From the NCBI GenBank assembly GCA_034620365.1, contig JAQGEQ010000064.1:248001-312000 (forward strand): DNA of 64,000 nucleotides. Direction: 5' to 3'. Source of the DNA: Pegea sp. RAD2-039. Taxonomy: Eukaryota > Chordata > Thaliacea > Salpida > Salpidae. The notes beneath the pieces were generated by a model. It searched no databases, was not told where the DNA came from, and saw nothing but the letters and a program-made list of their open reading frames with translations. A program made the translations under genes and the position numbers. Shown here piece by piece: positions 37,290-48,917 of this stretch (position 1 is its first letter; every line of letters starts with the position of its first letter).

Positions 37290-40200
37290 AAGGTCTAGAT
37301 GCTATTATTTGTCATTCATTAAGTAGTATTAAAGTCAAAATAGTCTGATAAATATTTCATGATTTCTTGTATACAAAAAACTTTAAGTTTTAATGCGATT
37401 TTTTTCATAAATAGTCTTTTAAATTCCAGGTTATTAAGGAGTCATCTGTAACTGGCGTATAATCAATATTTTAAAAACTTTTGTGTATATCTCAACCATG
37501 GTTTGCTTTATTCAGTATCTTATGTAATCAATTGCATATTTAGCTGTAAAATATTTATTTCTTGTTTTTATCTTTTACTGAGTTTAATGCAATCTAAGAA
37601 TTTAGCAAAAAACTACTTTAAAAATTTATATAAAAAACATTTGATGTTTAAAATATTTAAAAAATTTAAATAGTTTGTCAATTTGAATGTCTTTATTTTT
37701 ACAATTTTACTTATATGTAAATATCTAACTATATTGTTCAAATGATTTGTATAATTATTGAAAAAAATTTTTATATCTAATATTTTGATTTTTAATTACT
37801 AACACACTTTGATAAAAGAGAAATACTTATAAATAATGTTTTAATAAATATGTATTTAGTAATCTTAAATATTGCTTTAATAAAAAACAATATAGTGCAC
37901 GAATAATAGATATGAATGGTTTTTAAAGCTAAATAAAAAGTTAGTCTCAATGATTTTGAGGTAAATTCACTCAAATAACCTAAACTGCTAAATAGAGTTA
38001 TTTAAAAACTTATTTTACTTATAAAATGAAACTATTGATTATTTTAATTTGAAGTCTAACACCAAATTGTACTTGAATTTTACAATTTGAATATATTAAA
38101 CTTTTTAAAGACTTTAAATTGCTGGAATTAAACAGATGATTTCTTGAAAATTTTTCCATCGAAAATAGAAAAGTTCGTTTTTTATGAAATTCAATATTTG
38201 AAGTTAAAGTCTTAATTTGATTAATTTCTGTTTATTAATAACCAACAAAAATTAAGTTTAAAAAAAACTTTTTTAAGGCACAATTATTGTATAAATTTCT
38301 TAAAATTAAGATTTGAAATAAAAATGTAGTTTTTTTCATGTGTTTCAAGTAATTATATATATTTTAAAAGTATAAAGTCCTGTTTAAATAAAAGATATTA
38401 CAAATAATCACTAATTTTGATTTGTATAAAAAAAGATTTTCCAAAACATTTTTAAATTTAATTAAAAATTTCTTAAAGAACGAAAATATTTTTCAAATAA
38501 AAATAAACAGAAAAGATAGGACAAGAAAATATTGATTTTATCGTGGATAGAAATTCTTTAACAACTATAAATTGATCTGACTAACGTCATAAAACCCAAA
38601 AAAGAATTTAGCCAGAAAAGTCGTTTGGATAAAAGATTTATTTAAGTAATGTTTTCAGTGTCTCATTTATTACATATTTTGTCAAAGAACCTAATAATAC
38701 ATCGACATAAAAACGGATATTTAAAGTCACTTTTCACTTTTTTAGCAACAGTAAATTTTCTTATAGCTTTTAACGATTTAAAGGAACTTTTTGAAAATTT
38801 AATGTTTTCTTTTAAATTGACTTTAATACAAACTTAAAAAGGAAATTAATTTTGTATGGTTTTTTAAAACGCTATAAAAGTTAGATGATTACCTTAAAAG
38901 TGAAGTATCATTTGCATTTAGCTAAAAGATATTTTAGATATAAAAACAAGTTGGCTGTACAAACTCAAGAAATCCATCATCAAACTTAAATCAATCCTAC
39001 AAATTCAAATAGTCATCAGGTTTTGTTTAAAACTTATATGTAACAACAACTTTGATAAATTATTTACTCTTTCAAATCTTTTTTGTGTTTCCGACAAAGA
39101 AAATAATCAATGAACAAGATATGGAATTTGAATATATTTGTTTACATTTCAACAATTGTGAAATTTCTTATTTATAAATATTATAAACAATTTTATTTCT
39201 TTATTTATCAACATTTGAAATTTTAAGTAAACATTCAACCTTTTCTTGCAAAGTGAAAAATAAATTTCAGAAATTGGCAAAGATTTTTTTTCATTTGTTG
39301 GCGGTTTTATAATCTTTAAAAGAAGCCCAAAGTATCTTTCAAGTCAAAGAATAAAAATTTTAAAAGTGTCTTCCTTGTAATTTTTATCCTTTTGGCTAAA
39401 ATGATGAATAATTGAAGATAATTTCTTTAGTAGTTTTATTCAAATTAAACTGAAAATTACTAATTTCCTATTTTTGAGAAATTCTGGTTTACCATCCAAA
39501 TTAAATAAATTCAAAGTTCGTTTAACTCTACATGAAAACAATCATGAATTTATAAGATTGTTGCGATTGTTTTCAAACTAAATTATTTTATTAACACTGA
39601 TAGTTTAAATTAAATATAAAAACTTATATTTTGTTTATATAATATATTATAAAAATTATTATTATTTAATTTTTAAGTTTAAAAATTTTCTAACCACTTG
39701 TATTTATTCCATTTAGGAAATGGAAAACATTAAAAATTTAAACCCTTGTGAAAAGATATTATAAATAAATAAAATATTTAGAGCATTTGTAATGAATAAA
39801 ATAGAAAATTTATATTTTTAAATTTAACAAAGCATACTTGAAAACACACAAAAACTTTTTAAATAATAATTATAAATATTTCATTAGAATCTGGTTAAAA
39901 CTTAAGAAAAACAATCTTTTTATCTATTTTAATCTGTGTAAAAAAACTTACATAAGAGTTTTTTTTTACAACATTTTGTATAAAATATTTTATGTTAAGT
40001 TTTTCAAGTCTAGAAAATCATTTTATTGTAAAATCATCTTTAAGAAAGTCATTTTTGGATTTTCTTCTTTATTATATATAATTACTTCAACTTAAAAGCT
40101 AAATTTTCAATAAACTTTAATTAAAAGTCACCTTTTTTGAGATATTTAATTTTTAAATTAATTTTTATAGAATTTTTAATCAAATGTAATTTGATAAATA

Positions 40201-41760
40201 CAACTTATTTGTTTGGGTTTTATAACAAATAAGAAAGAACCGTTTTTAAAAGGTTAAAAGAAATTAAGTTTGAGTCAGAAAAAAAAATCTTAGGTAGAAA
40301 ACGGTTTTAGAGATTTGATAAAATTAAATACACATTTAGTATTTATTTAAGAATTGTCTTTATATTCAAAAATTGCTGAATTTTCATACAAATTTGATAT
40401 TAAGAATTTAGTCAACTTTCATTTCGTTAAAAAGTTGCCAACAGGTAAAGAAAAAAGTAACTACAATTTAGCCTTTGAAGAACAGTTATCTTAAAGTATT
40501 TCTTTAATTGATAATATAGTATTACGAATCGATAGTTAAAGGTTTTTAAAATATAAAGCTTTCAGTATAAAACAAAATTGGCAAAAGTTTTGACGTTTAA
40601 GTGAGCCAAAAAAGACTTATTTTTATTTTAAGATGTACTCGTACAATTTAACTTTTAAAAACATAAAATTTTTATTAAATATTTTTTTAGGTTTATTTCT
40701 ATATTTAATCTTAAATCAAATGTTCTAAATTATTTTGAAAAAAGCGCTTTAGCAAAATGTTTATTTGTTTGAGATACTTAATATTAAAATTATATTACAA
40801 AGATTACAAAATATATATATAAAAAGGTTTTAACTTTTGTCAGACTATTTAAACACAAAAATGAGTTTATATATTTAAATATAAATATTATTTGTATAAT
40901 TATTTATATAATCATATACTTTGAACAAACAGTTTTTTTTGTAGGAACAACTGAATTTTTTATTTTCTCAAATTTTTATTTTGCAAGACTGAATTAGGGC
41001 AAATTAATTAACATAGAACCAATTTAAACCACTGGGCAATGACAGATGTAATTCAAGGAAAGTAATTCTAAAGTATATATACATAAAAGGCAAAAACTTT
41101 ACAAGTAATGACTTAATTAATGTCATGTTTGAGTTACTCTGTGAGGTTTTCAAGAAGTATAAAAGTTTGTTTCTTAAAACTTTGTTTCGTTTTGACATTT
41201 TTTTTACCTGTCAATATTCAATGCGTCAGAATTTTTTATTAAAAATTAAACAAGAGGTTGCCTGAGGACAATTTTACAAAATTAGATTATTTTTGCTTTC
41301 GTATAAAATTTAATTTTCCGTAATAAGAAAATAATCTTAACGTAATGAAAATATTCTTTTATAAAATTATTCTTGATATATTTTGTTTGATGCTAACTTA
41401 TTTAATCCAAATTTCTTTCCATTTCAAATTATTTTATTCTTAAATCAAATCAAAGTATTATTTTTATGAATTTCTATATTTGTTAGAAGTAAAAATGTGA
41501 TGTATAAATGGTGGGTGACATTTAAAAGCCAGCTACCTTATTAGAAAAAAGGTTTGGGAAGTTTAAATTCAATTTAGCATTAAAACTTTAGGAAGTTTAT
41601 GAGTTTTGAATTGAAGTTCCTTAATTTTTTCCAAGTATTATTATCGAGTTATTTCTAATTACAACTTTCGATTTAGATTCGATTAGAGCTTTTTCGGATT
41701 TCTTAATTCGGATTTAAGATTATTTTTATAGAACTGCAACATGTTTATCAAATTCAATAT
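37290..41760. other. noncoding AT-rich stretch 3' of the plus-strand GPCR
   Basis: No gene, RNA or repeat I can support. Short frames (37792-37974, 38649-38837, 39838-40095, 41004-41198) are Phe/Leu/Ile/Lys-rich and look random. It should contain the receptor's 3' UTR. Confidence 0.5.
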
Positions 41761-41764
41761 TATT

Positions 41765-42168
41765 TATTTATTACAATAAACGTGAAGGAGGGTACCTGGA
41801 GAAAGCACCTCTCACTAACACATTCTCACAAATAACATCTATTAAGTCAAAAATATAGAAAGCAAAAGATGTAACACATGGTATTTCAGTAGTCCTCAAA
41901 ACATATAACAGTGAACAATTACATAGAATTTTAATTTTATAAAAACAATCACAGTTTAGAAATGACAATTGTTGTAATATTATAACGCTTCAACTTCTGC
42001 TTGAACAACGTGAGTGATTCTGACATGACAATGTCTGATGGCAGCTGGTTCCATTTACTAATTGTGCGGTATGAGAAACAATTCGCTCTGATTAATGTAC
42101 CAGGTGATATAGGCTTATTAAGATGTAATGTGTGTCGTCTGAGCTGATATAACTTGAGGGAAGGACTA
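41765..42168 (-). mobile_element. 5'-truncated LINE, copy 1 (reverse-transcriptase ORF end plus 3' UTR)
   Basis: Read on the minus strand from about 42168, the end of a non-LTR retrotransposon ORF reads [20 protein letters not shown], then [35 protein letters not shown] and a stop near 41957. Motifs such as R-x-x-x-x-W-N-x-L-P and SxxxFKxxLKxY mark the C-terminus of CR1/L2/jockey-type ORF2. A roughly 190-bp 3' UTR follows, with a GGTGC-type hairpin and a tail of TAAA repeats. About 90% identical by eye to copy 2 (45828-46227), and both start at almost the same base. Confidence 0.8.
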
Positions 42169-42169
42169 A

Positions 42170-42940
42170 TGGAAAAGAAATCATCAATATCATATATATA
42201 TTTAAAGCATTCTTTTTTTTCTTCAAAAACTATTTGAGCTTAACTTCTAACAAATTAAATCTTGATAAGTCTTTCTAGTATACTTTGATAAAATTACAAT
42301 TGTTAGCACTTCAAGTCGATAGTTATAAACGCTTTATACTTTTTTATAATAGTAATTAACAGTTTTCAAGCCAAATAACAAGATTAAAATCAGTTGTTTG
42401 TCTTTTATTTAACAGATTTGTATCTTTATAGTTGTGTTTATTACTAGCTGATAGTTTATTTAGTAAAAATACATTTATATAATTTCGTTTTTAAACTAAT
42501 TCATCTAAAATTTTAACTTCAAAAAGTTGTTCAGGTAAAATACCATCTAAAAAATGACATGTATAAAAATAAAAACCTCAAAACTTAGCTTACTTTGATG
42601 GTTATATTGAAATTTAAATCAACAAAATATATCATCTAAATATAAACTTTTTATAAAATATCCACATATTTATTAATATTTTATTTTAAAACATTTCAAG
42701 AACAGTGTTTTTTCAATGAAATATTCACATTTTGTGTAACTCGCTGCTTTTAGATATAATTGAGGCTTTTAGCTTTTGTTTGACCTTAGAAACAACAATA
42801 CTTTGTCAATTAGTGCCATGAAAACCTTTAGATTCTTAAAATAAGGAATTTTTGTTCTGCGTTTCTACTTTGAATTTGATAGAAATATTTATAAACAAAC
42901 TAACAATTTGTCTTTAAACTCCTTTAGTTCTGATTTTACA
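42170..42940. other. noncoding stretch between LINE copy 1 and SINE copy B
   Basis: AT-rich, nothing recognisable. Confidence 0.4.
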
Positions 42941-42942
42941 AA

Positions 42943-43165
42943 AAAACTTCTAGAAGACGCAAAACTCTAAGTTGAAGCCTCGTAGGCAGCTTGTCTCTGT
43001 ACTCAGTGACGCCAGCTGGGTGCAGCTGCATCAGTCCTTCTGTTCCGCTGCATACCTTGTTGGCGTGGAATCCTGCTGCATGGGCAACAACTGGATCTTC
43101 ATAATTTCTGTCCTGGCTTACAGCTTGGTCGTTCTCGGCTGGAGCAGATCAATAAAATAATTACT
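42943..43165 (+). repeat. SINE, copy B (5' truncated, lacks tRNA head)
   Basis: Starts at AAAACTTCTAGAAGACGC and runs in parallel with copy A (23021-23240) with scattered substitutions, ending near GATCAATAAAATAATTA. The head and linker are missing, so it is truncated or a shorter derivative. The frame through it has no coding meaning. Confidence 0.75.
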
Positions 43166-43974
43166 GGTTGTTTTTGTAATTTTTGTGGTCTGCATTTTAT
43201 TTATCTTCTTTGAAAATATTAACTATAGTTAAAATATTTAGTAAAATGTGATTATGCAAACAATTAAACAAATATTTATTTAGTGATATATTACCAACTG
43301 CTGATGTACAATAAATGATTTACTAATAATGAAACAAAACAAAAGATATCTCAAAATATTCAATCGTTTGTCAGATTGTTTTTTACACCTTTGGTTTTTA
43401 GTTCTTATTTTATTGAATTGTTGTTTTAAATTTATAATTATAATTATAATTATGTAAATATTTGTAAATTTTCTTATTCTATTTCAAAAAACTTATTTTT
43501 CATCATTATTTTTTTGTTAGAGTTTGAACATTTTAAAAGCTATCTGTGATTAATGTGTGGTCTTATAAAACTAAAATTTAAATTCCACAATTTCATAAAA
43601 TTGAAATAAATAAACTTTTTGATCGGATAAAAACTATTTCATTGACTACTTCAATCTTAAAAACCAATTTTTTAGTTGCTTACCTTCAAAATTATCTTCA
43701 AATTATTTAACTTTTAGGAATTTTATTTGTAGAATTTTTTAAATTGTATTTTAGTGGAACAAAATATTGTATCAAATTCTCGCTGAATATTTCAATATTT
43801 TAGAAAACTTCTCCAAAAGCAAATTTCTGTTTAATATCAGATTGACTCTACAATCTGTTTGTAATTTTTATCTGTAATCTTACCTATCACTGTGTCCCAA
43901 GTGTTCATCTTATTTATGCTGAAATTTGATTTGTATATACAAACTTTATTTTACCCGACTATCACATTCTATAG
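43166..43974. other. noncoding stretch between SINE copies B and C
   Basis: AT-rich with no recognisable gene or repeat. Confidence 0.4.
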
Positions 43975-44148
43975 TAGACTAGCCGGCGTCGCAGGAGTTG
44001 TCAGAACGACACTGAGTACAGAGACAAGCTGTCTACGAGGTTCCAACTCTGATTTTATATTTGGAGTTTTCTAGAAGTGTTGTCATTAACCAGACTAACA
44101 GGGACCTTCTACCCGGGTTTTTATGGACTTTTCTTGTCGCATAAACAA
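43975..44148 (-). repeat. SINE, copy C (alternative 3' end)
   Basis: On the minus strand it contains the family core (CTAGAAAACTCC, then CCTCGTAGACAGCTTGTC and CTGTACTCAGTG) preceded by GTCCATAAAAACCCGGGTAGAAGG. After ACTCAGTG it diverges from copies A and B and ends TCGTTCTGACAACTCCTGCG...GGCTAGTCTAC. Copy D has the start of this same alternative end. The tRNA head is missing. It lies just upstream of the acyl-CoA synthetase start. Confidence 0.65.
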
Positions 44149-44202
44149 ATAAATATAAAACTTTATCTTCAGATTATAAGGTTGTGTTTTTAAGAGCTAA
44201 AA

Positions 44203-47200
44203 ATGATAATCAAAAGTAACTTTCCGAAGCTATATATTCCACAAGTCAATTTCGCCAAGTTTATGCTTGATAGAATAAAATCACACAAAGAAAAAAAAGC
44301 AATTGTAAGTTTTGACGTTTAGAGTTTTACTAAAAAATTTAAATGATTGAATTTTAAACTAATTTATTTTCAAAATTTGAAATATTTTTAACATTGAAAA
44401 ATTCAATTTCTATTAGTGATGATTTAATAAAAATATTATTTCTCATTTAATTTATAGATATCAGCAGATGATTCAATTACATTTACATATGATGAGTTAT
44501 TTCATGAAATTATCAACATTTGTGAGGTTTTTAAATCATTAAAAGTTTCAAAAGATGACTTCATCTGCTTTTGCTTGCCAAATATTCCTCAGTTTGTTTC
44601 TTTATTCTTAGCAACAGCTTGTTGCGGGGCAACAGTGTCAACTTGTAACCCTCTTTATACTGAAGGTTGCTTATATTCAAACTTACTGAATTTTGAATAA
44701 TTTTTAAAGTTTAATTTATAATGAGCTATTCTAAATATTTAATTAATTCTTTTAACAGCTTTGAAAGAACTCTATTAACTATTTTAAACTAGCTTACTTA
44801 GTATTTCATAATTAAAATGTTTATCTTATTTAAAGATGAAATCAGAAGACAACTGATTACGTCAAGATCTTCTATTGTTTTTGTTGTTCCTCAAAATGCT
44901 GAGCTTATCAAAACAGCTTCAAAGAAATTATCGTTTATAAAAGTAATTATTTTTTTATTTTTTTGAGATAATTAAAAATTATTTCAAATTCTGAAAATGT
45001 ACCAAAAGTACAAGATATTTGTCAACGTTAGTACTTGATATATTCTTCAAATTATTATATTTAATGATTTATAAAAAGAAATTAATTTAATTGGAAGTAA
45101 TTTTGAAGAGGTAAAGTAAACCGGATTATATATAGAACATCTTTATTTTTATTAGTTTAGTTTTGTGTAGCTTTTGTATAAACTTCTATTTATTTAACTT
45201 GTTTAATTTCTCATTAAAATACAGAAGTAGAAACTTTTAAAAAAAGATTTATTAATTTATTTCAGAAAATTATTGTTGTTGGAGATAAAGAAGGTTTCTT
45301 AACTTTACAATTTCTTTTAAAAAATTCAAAAAAATCGAAAACTTTGGATATTATTGACGTTGATGTTTATAAACAATGTTTAGCTTTACCATACTCTAGT
45401 GGCACTACAGGCACACCTAAAGGTGTAGCTCTAAGTCATTATAATTTTGTATCTACAATTTTGATAAGCAGGTAATTGCTTTTAACAAGTATAAATTGGA
45501 AGTTTGTTATTTCTTCACTAAGATTAAACTGGCCGAGAACGTCCAATGATGTTGAATATCTTGTTCTTCCTGTTTTTCACATTTATGGGATGATCAGAGC
45601 TTTTTCTGTACTTGACCAAGGTTCGACACTAATTTTGCAGCAAAGGTTTTCATTGGATGATTTTGGAAGCGCTGTAGAGACATATAAGGTTGTAGGATCT
45701 TTCTAATTGTATTTTAAGTCTGATAAAACTATCTAGAACGACACTGATTACAAACTGCCTACGAGGCTCCAACTCCGGCTTTAAATTTAGAATTTTGCGT
45801 TTCTTATAGTATTGTCATTATTTATTTAATTTATTTATTTTATCTAACGCGAAGGAGGGTACCTGAAGAGAGCACCTCTCGCTAACACATTCTCACAAAT
45901 AACATCTATTAAGTCAAAAATATATAAAGTAAAAGATGTAACACATGGCATTTCAGTAGTCCTCAAAGCATATAACAGTAAACAATTACATAGAATGTTA
46001 ATAATATAAAAATCAGTTTAGAAATGACAATGTTGGCAATATTATAACGGTTCAACTTCTGCTTGAACAACGCGAGTGATTCTGACATGACAATGTCTGA
46101 TGGCAGCTGGTTCCATTTACTAATTGTGCAGTATGAGAAAAATTTGCTCTGATTAATGTACCAGGTGATATGGGCTTATTAAGATGTAATGTGTGTCGTC
46201 TGAGTTGATATAACTTGAGGGAAGGGATTAACCAGAAGGCCTTTCTACCCTGGTTTTTATGGACTTCGTTGTCGCAAAATATGTGTCCACCTGGGCTCGA
46301 ACCCGGGACCTTTCGCGTAATAGGTGGTTGTGATAACCGTTACACTACGGAGATAGACTTTGACTCGACTAGTTACAACAAATTTACAATATTTGAAGGT
46401 GACTATCGCACCATTAGTACCACCAATGTTACTTCAATTATCCAAAAACGATCTGATGAAGAAATATGAGATGAAATCTCTGAAAGAACTATTTGTAGCA
46501 GCAGCACCAGTTCCAGTTACATTAGTGAAGTCAGTTACACGTTCCTACAAATGTCTAATAAACCAAGGTGCCGTTTGCTTCAACTATTTCGTTTATATCA
46601 TCTGCAACTTGTAAATAGGCTGGGGTATGACGGAAACCACTGGACTTTCAGTTCTTGTATCTTTAATGGGAATGAAAATGGCTTCAGACGCGGGAAGTAT
46701 TCTTTGCTCGATGCATGAAGCAAAAGTAAATTTTTATCGTGTTTCAAATGAATAAGTTCAAATCGTCACCGAAGATTCGCGCTTGATAGCGCCATCTACC
46801 AAATTCGCGCAGAAAGTATTTCCTCCAAAATGCACTACTTTGTTTTGCTTCGAAAAAAATCAAAAAGGAAATCAACCAAAAGATCTACAAAAGATGCCAC
46901 TGTCCCAGGTCACTGTCCCAGGTCACTGTCCCAGGTCACTGTCCTAGGTCACTGTCCTAGGTCACTGTCCCAGGTCACTGTCCTAAGTCACTGTCCCAGG
47001 TCACTGTCCTAGGTCACTGTCCCAGGTCACTGTCCCAGGTCACTGTCCCAGGTCACTGTCCTAGGTCACTGTCCTAGGTCACTGTCCCAGGTCACTGTCC
47101 TAAGTCACTGTCCCAGGTCACTGTCCTAGGTCACTGTCCCAGGTCACTGTCCTAGGTCACTGTCACATGTCACTGTCCCAGGTCACTGTCCCAGGTCACT

Positions 47201-48917
47201 GTCCTAGGTCACTGTCCCAGGTCACTGTCCCAGGTCACTGTCCCAGGTCACTTTCCTAGGTCACTGTCCTAGGTCACTGTCCTAGGTCACTGTCCCAGGT
47301 CACTGTCCTAGGTCACTGTCCCAGGCCACTGTCCACGTCACTGTCCCAGATCACTGTCCCAGGTCACTGTCCCAGGTCACTGTCCCAGGTCACTGTCCCA
47401 GGTCACTGTCCTAGGTCACTGTCCTAGGCCACTGTCCCAGGTCACTGTCCCAGGTCACTGTCCTAAGTCACTGTCCTAGATCACTGTCCCAGGTCACTGT
47501 CCCAGGTCACTGTCCCAGGTCACTGTCCTAGATCACTGTCCCAGGTCACTGTCCTAGGTCACTGTCCAAGGTCACTGTCCCAGGTCACTTTCCTAGGTCA
47601 CTGTCCCAGGTCACTGTCCCAGGTCACTGTCCTAGGTCACTGTCCCAGGTCACTGTCCCAGGTCACTGTACCAGGTCAGTTTCCTAGGTCACTGTCCTAG
47701 GTCACTGTCCCAGGTCACTGTCCTAGGTCAATGTCCCAGGTCACTGTCCCAGGTCACTGTCCCACGTCACTGTCCCATATCACTGTCCCAGGTCACTTTC
47801 ATAGGTCACTGTCCCAGGTCACTGTCCTAGGTTACTGTCCCAGGTCACTATCCAAGGTCACTGTCCTAGGTCACTGTCCTAGGCCACTGTCCCAGGTCAC
47901 CCCCCCCCCCCACCCCTTTCTTCCATCTTCTATTTCAGCTGAAATTTTGACAAATTTGTCGCTTGTATCTTTGTAATGTTCAAATTGTTTTGAAAGATTG
48001 TAGATCCCAACAACGGTGAAAGATTAGGAGTTAATAAAACTGGAGAGTTATTAGTGAGAGGTCCATCGGTGAGTATCAACTAGTTTCTTGAACTTTTAAA
48101 TTGATACAAAAAACTGACTTTAAATTTAAAGATTATGATGAGATACCAAAATAATTCTGAAGCAACACAAAGTACTCTAGAAGGAGATGGGTTTCTTCAT
48201 ACAGGTGATCTTGCCTACATTGATGAAAACGAACGAATCTTTCTAGTAGGAAGACTTAAAGAGCTAATCAAGTACAAAGGTTTTCAAGTGAGAGTTAGAA
48301 AATATTTCGAGGTGTTCTTTGATTTCACCAAATTAAAATTTCTGAAATTTTTATACTTGAAACAAAAGTTAAAAAATATTTTTTGTTCTTAATGTCAGCG
48401 ATTATGTCTTTAATCACTCAAAGTAGAAATGTTTGGACGTGTATATATGATACCATTTTATTTGTTAAACACTTATTAGGACATTTTTGAAAAGATTGCT
48501 TAGTTGATAACTAGATATTAGATTAACAAAATCATTTATTTGATTCAAAAATGCTTTTCAGGTTGCTCCAGCTGAAATTGAAGAAATATTATTAGCACAT
48601 GAAGATATTGCAGATGCTGCAGTTGTTGGTATTCCAGATGATAATTCAGGAGAAATACCGAAAGCTTTTATAGTTAAAAAGTCGAAATATTTGACAACCA
48701 GAATGGTTCATTTGTATATTTCAAGTAATTAATTGATTTTAATTTCATATTTAGAGATTTTAAAACTTTTTTTTAATGATGTTTTCTAGAGAAGTTATCA
48801 TCTTACAAACATTTAAAAGGTGGCATCCGGTTTGTAGATTTTATTCCTAAATCAGATAGTGGAAAAATTCTTCGTTTAAAGTTGAAAGAAATGGAAAAAA
48901 TTAAATCAAAAATTTAA
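44203..48917 (+). CDS. acyl-CoA synthetase, 4-coumarate:CoA ligase/luciferase-like
   Basis: ANL-superfamily enzyme that adenylates a carboxylic acid with ATP and transfers it to CoA. Eleven exons: 44203-44304, 44458-44665, 44836-44942, 45266-45471, 45523-45688, 46399-46567, 46619-46725, 47997-48068, 48132-48287, 48562-48724, 48790-48917; 527 aa, near the usual 530-560. All phases fit. Seen: [20 protein letters not shown] and NPLYTEGEIR early; the P-loop [11 protein letters not shown] (about 182-192); [42 protein letters not shown] with the ribose-binding Asp (about 405); hinge [20 protein letters not shown]; and the C-terminal lysine motif SDSGKILR. It ends K-S-K-I; SKI resembles the peroxisomal PTS1 tail SKL, so a peroxisomal site is plausible, as for many 4CL-like animal enzymes. 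Two introns are 51 bp, one is 1.27 kb with a minisatellite, and one holds a SINE and a LINE. Substrate cannot be told from sequence. Confidence 0.93.
45828..46227 (-). mobile_element. 5'-truncated LINE, copy 2, nested in SINE copy D
   Basis: Same element as copy 1: minus-strand remnant of the RT ORF end, 3' UTR and (TAAA)-type tail at the low-coordinate end. Small indels relative to copy 1. The 5' junction (CCTTCCCTCAAGTT) agrees within 1-2 bases with copy 1. Flanked by ATTA on both sides. Confidence 0.8.
46283..46355 (-). repeat. tRNA-like head of SINE copy D (not a working tRNA)
   Basis: On the minus strand, CCGTAGTGTAACGGTTATCA and GCGAAAGGTC, then GGTTCGAGCCC, follow tRNA-Val-like D-arm (A box), anticodon-3' and T-arm (B box) text. 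The B box is near perfect and the T stem pairs 4 of 5. The acceptor stem and the anticodon stem do not pair, so it is a SINE promoter rather than a tRNA gene. Confidence 0.7.
46898..47911. repeat. minisatellite, about 77 x 13 bp, each unit with AGGTCA, ending in a C tract
   Basis: Unit CACTGTCCCAGGT, with a frequent CCT variant (CACTGTCCTAGGT) and rarer AAGTCA, AGATCA, AGGCCA and ACGTCA forms. The array fills most of the synthetase intron between exons 46619-46725 and 47997-48068. Because 13 is not a multiple of 3, it reads open in some frames over long distances, but this is repeat, not coding. It ends in a run of 12 C at 47900-47911. Units 1-9 and 10-18 have the same order of variants, showing a 117-bp block duplication. 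Confidence 0.97.

Larger units (their letters stand above)
45731..46358 (-). repeat. SINE, copy D, split by a LINE insertion
   Basis: Two pieces of one minus-strand SINE: the tRNA head and linker (46358-46228) and the core (45833-45731). Removing 45828-46227 restores the uninterrupted order seen in copy C (...AACCAG, TTAATGACAA...). ATTA on both sides of the LINE looks like its target duplication. The whole nest lies in the synthetase intron between exons 45523-45688 and 46399-46567, ending about 40 bp before the acceptor. Confidence 0.7.

Noticed and set aside
39838-40095. 85-codon Phe/Lys/Asn-rich frame
   Set aside because: Composition matches random AT-rich DNA; no conserved feature.
46283-46355. 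Working tRNA gene on the minus strand
   Set aside because: A and B boxes are good but acceptor and anticodon stems do not pair, and the sequence runs directly into a SINE body.
46898-47900. CRISPR array
   Set aside because: Units are contiguous 13-mers with no unique spacers, and the genome is eukaryotic.
46830-47976. Long plus-strand reading frames made of repeated [17 protein letters not shown] peptide
   Set aside because: They are translations of the 13-bp minisatellite, whose length makes all three frames cycle; the array is inside an intron of a well-supported gene.
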